This document shows, in pieces, positions 59,943-64,000 of a stretch of 64,000 nt of DNA. The notes under the pieces are model-generated. The model made no database searches and was not told where the DNA came from. It worked only from the letters and a program-made list of their open reading frames with translations. The translations under genes and the position numbers were made by a program. The DNA is from Mycolicibacterium doricum (GTDB taxonomy: Bacteria > Actinomycetota > Actinomycetes > Mycobacteriales > Mycobacteriaceae). Where the stretch lies: positions 2,790,001 to 2,854,000 of the forward strand of contig NZ_AP022605.1 in the NCBI RefSeq assembly GCF_010728155.1, written 5' to 3'. Each line of letters begins with the position of its first letter. The first letter of the stretch is position 1.

Positions 59943-60773
59943 TCAGTCCCGCAGCGGGTGCTCGGCGAGCCATTCGTCGGCGACGACGGCTGGATCCGCT
60001 CCTTCTCGGACGCGGGCGCGCATTTCGGCCAGGGCCGCGGTGTCCAGCACACCGGCGACCTCGTTGAGCGCGAGGACCTGTGATTCAGCGAGGCCGTTGC
60101 GGCGGTACAACGGGACCACGTTCTCCGCGCGGACCAGCGAGGTGCCGTCGGTGAGCACCACCAGATCCGACGGGATGTCCGGCATCGCGGTCGTCGTCCA
60201 TGCGGCGTCGACCCCACCGGCTTTCACCGCCGCGAACAGCCCTGCGGCGTCCCGGAATTCGCGTGGGACGGGCAGTCGGCAGGTACCGACCGTCGCCGGG
60301 GTGCGCGCCCCGCGGACCTGGCCCAGCCGGAGGTCGCCGCACCGGCGCGCCACCGCCGAGAGGTCCTGGCCACCCAGTTCGGCGACGGTGGACACGGTGA
60401 CGGCGAGGGCCGGCTTGTCCTCGGCCGCGGTGGTGTAGTCACCGGCGGCGACGCCTTCGGGCAGCGCCGACACCATGTCCCGGTACACCTGTTCGTCGGC
60501 GCGCGCGGTCGCATCGGGCTGGAAGCGGTCCAACAGGCGCCCGGTGAGTCCCGGAACCACCGCCACGTCACCGGCGTCGAGAGCGGTGAGCGGATCAGCG
60601 GTCGGCTCCACCCGGGTGCCGGTGCCGTAGTGGCGTAGGGCGGCAGCGTACAGGTGTGCGGTGATCACCGACGCTTCGTCCTCGGCGGATCCTATCGTCA
60701 GCGACGGCCCGGTCTGCGGACCACCGCACGCGGTCAGCAGCATCGTGCACAGGGTGAACAGCAGACGGCGCAC
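59943..60773 (-). CDS. lpqZ: Substrate-binding lipoprotein LpqZ (OpuAC/ProX-like)
   Basis: 276 residues from GTG 60773, with signal VRRLLFTLCTMLLTAC and lipid-anchored Cys16. The domain resembles glycine betaine/osmoprotectant-binding proteins (LTIGSAEDEASVITAHLYAA, then VEPTADPLTALDAGDVAVVP, and AGGVDAAWTTTAMPDI). No permease or ATPase genes are adjacent. The start is set by the signal peptide; the open frame extending to 60971 has no lipoprotein logic. Corresponds to Rv1244. Confidence 0.88.
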   Translation of the reverse strand: MRRLLFTLCTMLLTACGGPQTGPSLTIGSAEDEASVITAHLYAAALRHYGTGTRVEPTADPLTALDAGDVAVVPGLTGRLLDRFQPDATARADEQVYRDMVSALPEGVAAGDYTTAAEDKPALAVTVSTVAELGGQDLSAVARRCGDLRLGQVRGARTPATVGTCRLPVPREFRDAAGLFAAVKAGGVDAAWTTTAMPDIPSDLVVLTDGTSLVRAENVVPLYRRNGLAESQVLALNEVAGVLDTAALAEMRARVREGADPAVVADEWLAEHPLRD

Positions 60774-61127
60774 GGTGTCGCTTGGCTCAGCCAGCTGTCG
60801 ACGCCGCATCGACCGCTGCGGCCACCGCCGAGGCCAGGTCGGCGCCGAACGTCTTGAACAGCGCGCTGTTGGCTTCGGTCCGGGGTCTTCCGGGATCGCA
60901 CGGCCGACCTGGGCGACACCCGGTGTGGAGGCCACCGAGGGTGCGCGCCGGGTCCGCGTCCTCGATGACAACCTGCGAAGTACTCACCATTTCGACCACA
61001 AGGGAACAGTATCGGACCCTAATGTTCACACGGCCCCTCGTTCTCGGCAGGGACGGGGTCCGCAGGGCGGCCGCGTACCATCTGTGCAGGTCCGAACGGG
61101 GCCGCTGGCCGTCGAGGGAAGGTTCCT
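60774..61127. other. Gap between lpqZ and corA
   Basis: Holds only a doubtful 67-codon minus-strand ORF and the corA leader. GAGGGAAGG at about 61114-61122 is the corA ribosome-binding site. In M. tuberculosis a PE_PGRS gene lies near this point; nothing like it is visible here. Confidence 0.5.
60787..60990 (-). CDS. Doubtful small ORF upstream of lpqZ
   Basis: 67 codons from ATG 60990, ending 13 bp before the lpqZ start. The ends look protein-like (MVSTSQVVIEDADPARTLGG and NSALFKTFGADLASAVAAAV), but the middle is arginine/proline-rich and cysteine-containing in a way typical of out-of-frame GC-rich DNA. In the adjacent frame the middle reads ASTPGVAQVGRAIPEDPG, so it may be a small gene with compensating indels. 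I recognise no family. Confidence 0.3.
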   Translation of the reverse strand: MVSTSQVVIEDADPARTLGGLHTGCRPGRPCDPGRPRTEANSALFKTFGADLASAVAAAVDAASTAG

Positions 61128-62237
61128 ATGCCGTCGTTTCGCGCGCTGCCACCGTCGTTGCTGCGTCAAGGCGGCCGGCAGCACCAATCGACCGAACCGG
61201 ACGCCAGCAGTATCCACGTCCCGGTCGCCCGCGCGACGGTGGACTGTGCCGTCTACGCCGGCGGCACGCGGTTGCCGGGCAAGTACGCGCACAGCGCCGC
61301 CCTGGAAAAGGTCCGTGAACTCGAGCATGAGGGCCGACCGGCCTTTGTATGGATCGGCCTCCACGAACCCGACGAACATCAGATGCAGGCCGTCGCGGAT
61401 GTGTTCGACCTGCATGAACTGGCCGTCGAGGATGCCGTCCACGCCCACCAGCGTCCCAAACTGGAACGCTACGACGACACGTTGTTCCTGGTGCTCAAGA
61501 CCATCACCTACGTCGAGCACGGGGAGGGGCCCAAGGCCCACGAGATCGTCGAAACCGGAGAGATCATGGTCTTCGTCGGCGCGGACTTCGTGGTCACGGT
61601 GCGCCACGGTGTGCACGGTGGGCTCGCCGGCGTGCGCAGACAGATCGACACCAGTCCCGCGCGCTGCACACTCGGGCCGCACGCGGTGATGCACGCGATC
61701 GCCGACCACGTCGTGGACACCTACCTCGAGGTCACCGACCTGGTGGCAAACGATATCGACGCCCTGGAGGAAAACGTCTTCTCCCCCAGCAGCGCTACCG
61801 ACATCGAGCGAATCTATCTGGCGAAGCGGGAGGTCGTCGAGATGCGCCGGGCGATCAGCCCGCTCAATCTGGCGCTGCAGCGCATCGGCAGCGACCACAA
61901 CGACCTGATCTCCAAAGAGGTCCGGCGCTACTTCCGCGACGTCCTCGACCACAATACGCAGGCCGCCGACCGCATCGCCAGCTACGACGACGTGCTCAGC
62001 TCACTGGTGCAGGCTGCGGTCGGCAAGGTGTCGATGCAGCAGAACATCGATATGCGCAAGATCTCGGCGTATGTGGCCATCGCAGCGGTGCCGACCGCGA
62101 TGGCGGGGATCTACGGGATGAACTTCGACCACATGCCCGAACTGGACTGGATCTACGGCTATCCGGCGGTCCTGCTGTTCATGGCGTCGACCTGCTTGCT
62201 GCTCTACTTCACCTTCCGGCGCAACCACTGGCTCTGA
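61128..62237 (+). CDS. corA: Magnesium/cobalt transporter CorA
   Basis: 369 residues. A long cytosolic alpha/beta domain (VWIGLHEPDEHQMQAVADVF, FDLHELAVEDAVHAHQRPKL) leads to the pore helix and two C-terminal membrane helices. The selectivity motif YGMNFDHMPE is intact and the protein ends LLLYFTFRRNHWL. It forms pentameric Mg2+ channels in the inner membrane. ATG 61128 has GAGGGAAGG about 7 nt upstream. Corresponds to Rv1239c. It is convergent with the SUFU-domain gene. Confidence 0.95.
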   Translation: MPSFRALPPSLLRQGGRQHQSTEPDASSIHVPVARATVDCAVYAGGTRLPGKYAHSAALEKVRELEHEGRPAFVWIGLHEPDEHQMQAVADVFDLHELAVEDAVHAHQRPKLERYDDTLFLVLKTITYVEHGEGPKAHEIVETGEIMVFVGADFVVTVRHGVHGGLAGVRRQIDTSPARCTLGPHAVMHAIADHVVDTYLEVTDLVANDIDALEENVFSPSSATDIERIYLAKREVVEMRRAISPLNLALQRIGSDHNDLISKEVRRYFRDVLDHNTQAADRIASYDDVLSSLVQAAVGKVSMQQNIDMRKISAYVAIAAVPTAMAGIYGMNFDHMPELDWIYGYPAVLLFMASTCLLLYFTFRRNHWL

Positions 62238-62238
62238 G

Positions 62239-62832
62239 CTAAGGCGGGCTGGCCGCCCTGCGGGCCGGATCCAGCACGTCGACTCCGTCGGCCGTCCACG
62301 CCTCCCGCATCGCGTCGGCACCCCTGAGTCGCACCCACGCGGCCTCCGTCGGGGTGATCGGGGTGGCCGAGAAGACCGTCACCGCGGGCAGCGGACCGGG
62401 TAGCGGGACGTCGTCGATATCGCTGCTGCCCAACAGGAAAGCAGTGAACGGGGAGAGATCCCACAGCGGTGTCTCGAGGTCGATCAACGCGTCGGCCTCC
62501 AGTACGAGGCCCTCGACCGCGGGTGCGGCGGCCAGTACCGCCACCGAGCGGACCAGCCCCTTGGGTGTCGGACCGCGAAGGGCCAGAACCACTTCCGCGC
62601 GGGGCCCGTGTATCGCATCGGTCACCAACTCAGTTGGGTCGAACATCGGATGGCGCGAACAACCCAGCGACACGTAGTGCGCCACCCCGTCGTCGCCGGG
62701 CCCGAACCGCAGCACCTCGATGCGTTCGGTGCCCAGGAAGGTGACGCTGGCGGCAGCGGGTTCGGTGGTGATGCCGACCCCTCGGAAGTGCTCGCCCAGG
62801 TGAGCGCGCACCGCGGTCAGGACATCGGTCAC
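62239..62832 (-). CDS. Suppressor-of-fused (SUFU) domain protein
   Basis: 197 residues. The middle matches the SUFU-like domain of bacterial proteins: [20 protein letters not shown], then [20 protein letters not shown], and EVVLALRG. A later segment, [19 protein letters not shown], and [19 protein letters not shown] are also family-like. No signal peptide or membrane helix. Bacterial SUFU proteins often act as immunity or stress-related proteins, but no toxin gene is adjacent. The ATG overlaps the sugC stop (ATGA), coupling it to the trehalose importer operon. The role is unknown. Confidence 0.8.
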   Translation of the reverse strand: MTDVLTAVRAHLGEHFRGVGITTEPAAASVTFLGTERIEVLRFGPGDDGVAHYVSLGCSRHPMFDPTELVTDAIHGPRAEVVLALRGPTPKGLVRSVAVLAAAPAVEGLVLEADALIDLETPLWDLSPFTAFLLGSSDIDDVPLPGPLPAVTVFSATPITPTEAAWVRLRGADAMREAWTADGVDVLDPARRAASPP

Positions 62833-64000
62833 TCGGCGGGCTTGGCCGGTTCCGCGACCCGCGGCGGCTCCGCGGACCGCTTGTCGGGAATCGTCAGGTT
62901 CTCCCCCGAATCGCCGTCGAAGATCACCAGCTTCGACGTGTCGAGCGCGAGTTGGATGGTGCCGCCCTGACGGACCTGCGACTCGGTGGACACCCGCGCC
63001 ACGAACTCGTTCTCGCCCTGTCCGGACTCGACGGCGAGCTGCTCCAATTGCGCGGACTGGGCGCCGGCGCCCTCGATGCGGAAGTGCACGTACTTCTCGG
63101 CGCCCAGCGACTCCACCATGTCGGCGATGACCTCGAAACTCAGCGCACGGATCCGGGCGTAACCGTCGAGCACCGACGCGTCCTCGAGGTGTTCGGGGCG
63201 GACCCCCACGATGATGTTCTTCGTCTTGCCGCGCCGGTTGATCAGGTCGTGCGCCTCCCGGGTCAACGTGACCTCGCCGAACGGCAGCCGCACCCCCACG
63301 TCGGTCAGCGACCCCGGGAAGAAGTTCATCGCGGGTGAGCCGATGAAGCCGGCGACGAAGAGGTTCGCCGGTGCGTTGTAGAGCTCCTCGGGCGAGCCGA
63401 TCTGCTGCACGACGCCGGAGAGCATCACCACGACGCGGTCGCCGAGTGTCATCGCCTCGATCTGGTCGTGGGTGACGTAGACAGTGGTGGTGCCCAACCG
63501 GTTCTGCAGCCGGGAGATCTCCGTACGCATCTGTACGCGCAGTTTCGCGTCGAGGTTGCTCAGCGGCTCGTCCATCAGGAACGCCTTGGGGTTGCGCACG
63601 ATCGCGCGTCCCATCGCCACCCGCTGGCGCTGACCGCCGGAGAGCTGACTGGGTTTGCGGTCCAGCAGTTCGGTGAGGTCGAGGATCTTCGCGGTCTCCT
63701 CCACCTTGGCGTTGATCTGTTCTTTCTTCACCTTCGCCAGCGTGAGCGGGAAGGCGATGTTCTGCCGCACAGACATGTGGGGATACAGGGCGTAGGACTG
63801 GAACACCATCGCGATGTCGCGGTCCTTGGGCGCCTTCTCGTTGACCCGTTCACCGCCGATGCGCAGCTCACCGGAAGAGATGTCCTCGAGCCCGGCGATC
63901 ATGTTCAGCGTCGTCGACTTGCCGCAACCGGACGGCCCGACCAGGATGACGAACTCACCGTCGGCGATCGTGATCGACAGGTCCTTCACCGCCGTCGCGC
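62829..64000 (-). CDS. sugC: Trehalose ABC transporter ATPase SugC (N-terminus cut by window edge)
   Basis: The frame is open to the window end; about 20 N-terminal residues are missing (the last visible codons read ATAVKDLS). Walker [11 protein letters not shown]-loop [12 protein letters not shown], signature LSGGQRQR and Walker [13 protein letters not shown] identify an ABC ATPase of the MsmK/UgpC type with a C-terminal regulatory TOBE-like domain ([14 protein letters not shown]). Sequence and context match mycobacterial SugC, which powers the LpqY-SugA-SugB importer that recycles trehalose released during mycolic acid transfer. Its stop overlaps the SUFU gene start. Confidence 0.93.
   Translation of the reverse strand, partial: ATAVKDLSITIADGEFVILVGPSGCGKSTTLNMIAGLEDISSGELRIGGERVNEKAPKDRDIAMVFQSYALYPHMSVRQNIAFPLTLAKVKKEQINAKVEETAKILDLTELLDRKPSQLSGGQRQRVAMGRAIVRNPKAFLMDEPLSNLDAKLRVQMRTEISRLQNRLGTTTVYVTHDQIEAMTLGDRVVVMLSGVVQQIGSPEELYNAPANLFVAGFIGSPAMNFFPGSLTDVGVRLPFGEVTLTREAHDLINRRGKTKNIIVGVRPEHLEDASVLDGYARIRALSFEVIADMVESLGAEKYVHFRIEGAGAQSAQLEQLAVESGQGENEFVARVSTESQVRQGGTIQLALDTSKLVIFDGDSGENLTIPDKRSAEPPRVAEPAKPAE

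Overview
The window is high-GC chromosomal DNA from a mycobacterium, probably an environmental, rapid-growing type. Gene content and order match, in inverted orientation, the stretch of the Mycobacterium tuberculosis chromosome from thrB/thrC/thrA/lysA/argS through cysNC, oppBCDA, lprBC, deaD and kgd to corA and sugC. I base this on recognised protein families and remembered gene order; no database was searched. Other mycobacterial marks are many lipoproteins with lipoboxes, GTG/TTG starts, 4-nt stop/start overlaps, a 13E12-family HNH gene behind a mycobacterial-type SOS box, and an OdhA/Kgd-type 2-oxoglutarate enzyme.

Layout. 1-6.3 kb: argS-lysA-hom-thrC-thrB, a tightly overlapping minus-strand operon for arginyl-tRNA charging and aspartate-family amino acids (thrB is cut by the window edge). 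6.4-9.0 kb: tRNA-Arg(CCG), a badly decayed MASE1-PAS-PP2C phosphatase gene and a small exported protein. 9.2-14.8 kb: an MFS symporter, an Rrf2 regulator, and the sulfate-activation operon cysD-cysNC followed by cysQ. 14.9-20.3 kb: an accessory island with a 13E12 gene under an SOS box, an IS3-family element with a doubly frameshifted transposase, a glycosyltransferase fragment, and a two-component system. 20.4-25.8 kb: oppBCDA peptide importer. 25.9-31.6 kb: a PAKKA-repeat protein, an SbcC/SbcD-like pair, and lipoproteins lprC/lprB. 31.7-35.3 kb: two half-size ABC exporters. 35.3-39.1 kb: two tandem-repeat arrays, a DUF2510-AIM24 protein, and a copper operon (CopZ chaperone plus P1B-ATPase) behind a CsoR-type operator. 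39.1-47.4 kb: HIT protein, Ddn-like reductase, LLM oxidoreductase, type 5 uracil-DNA glycosylase, broken HxlR regulator, GlcD-like oxidase, acyltransferase-3, DEAD-box helicase, lprE. 47.5-54.9 kb: RecB-nuclease/helicase, two MFS drug exporters, a conserved hypothetical. 55.1-64 kb: kgd, an SDR, lpqZ, corA, a SUFU-domain gene and sugC of the trehalose importer (cut by the window edge).

Most of the window is ordinary core chromosome. Unusual signals cluster at three decay or rearrangement points: 6.6-8.5 kb, 14.9-18.0 kb and 35.3-35.7 kb. The clearest is the IS scar at 16.6-18.0 kb, where a 13E12 3' end, an IS lacking target duplication, and a short glycosyltransferase fragment whose DNA supplies the stop codon of a histidine kinase lie end to end. 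I did not find a system that I can defend as new to biology.
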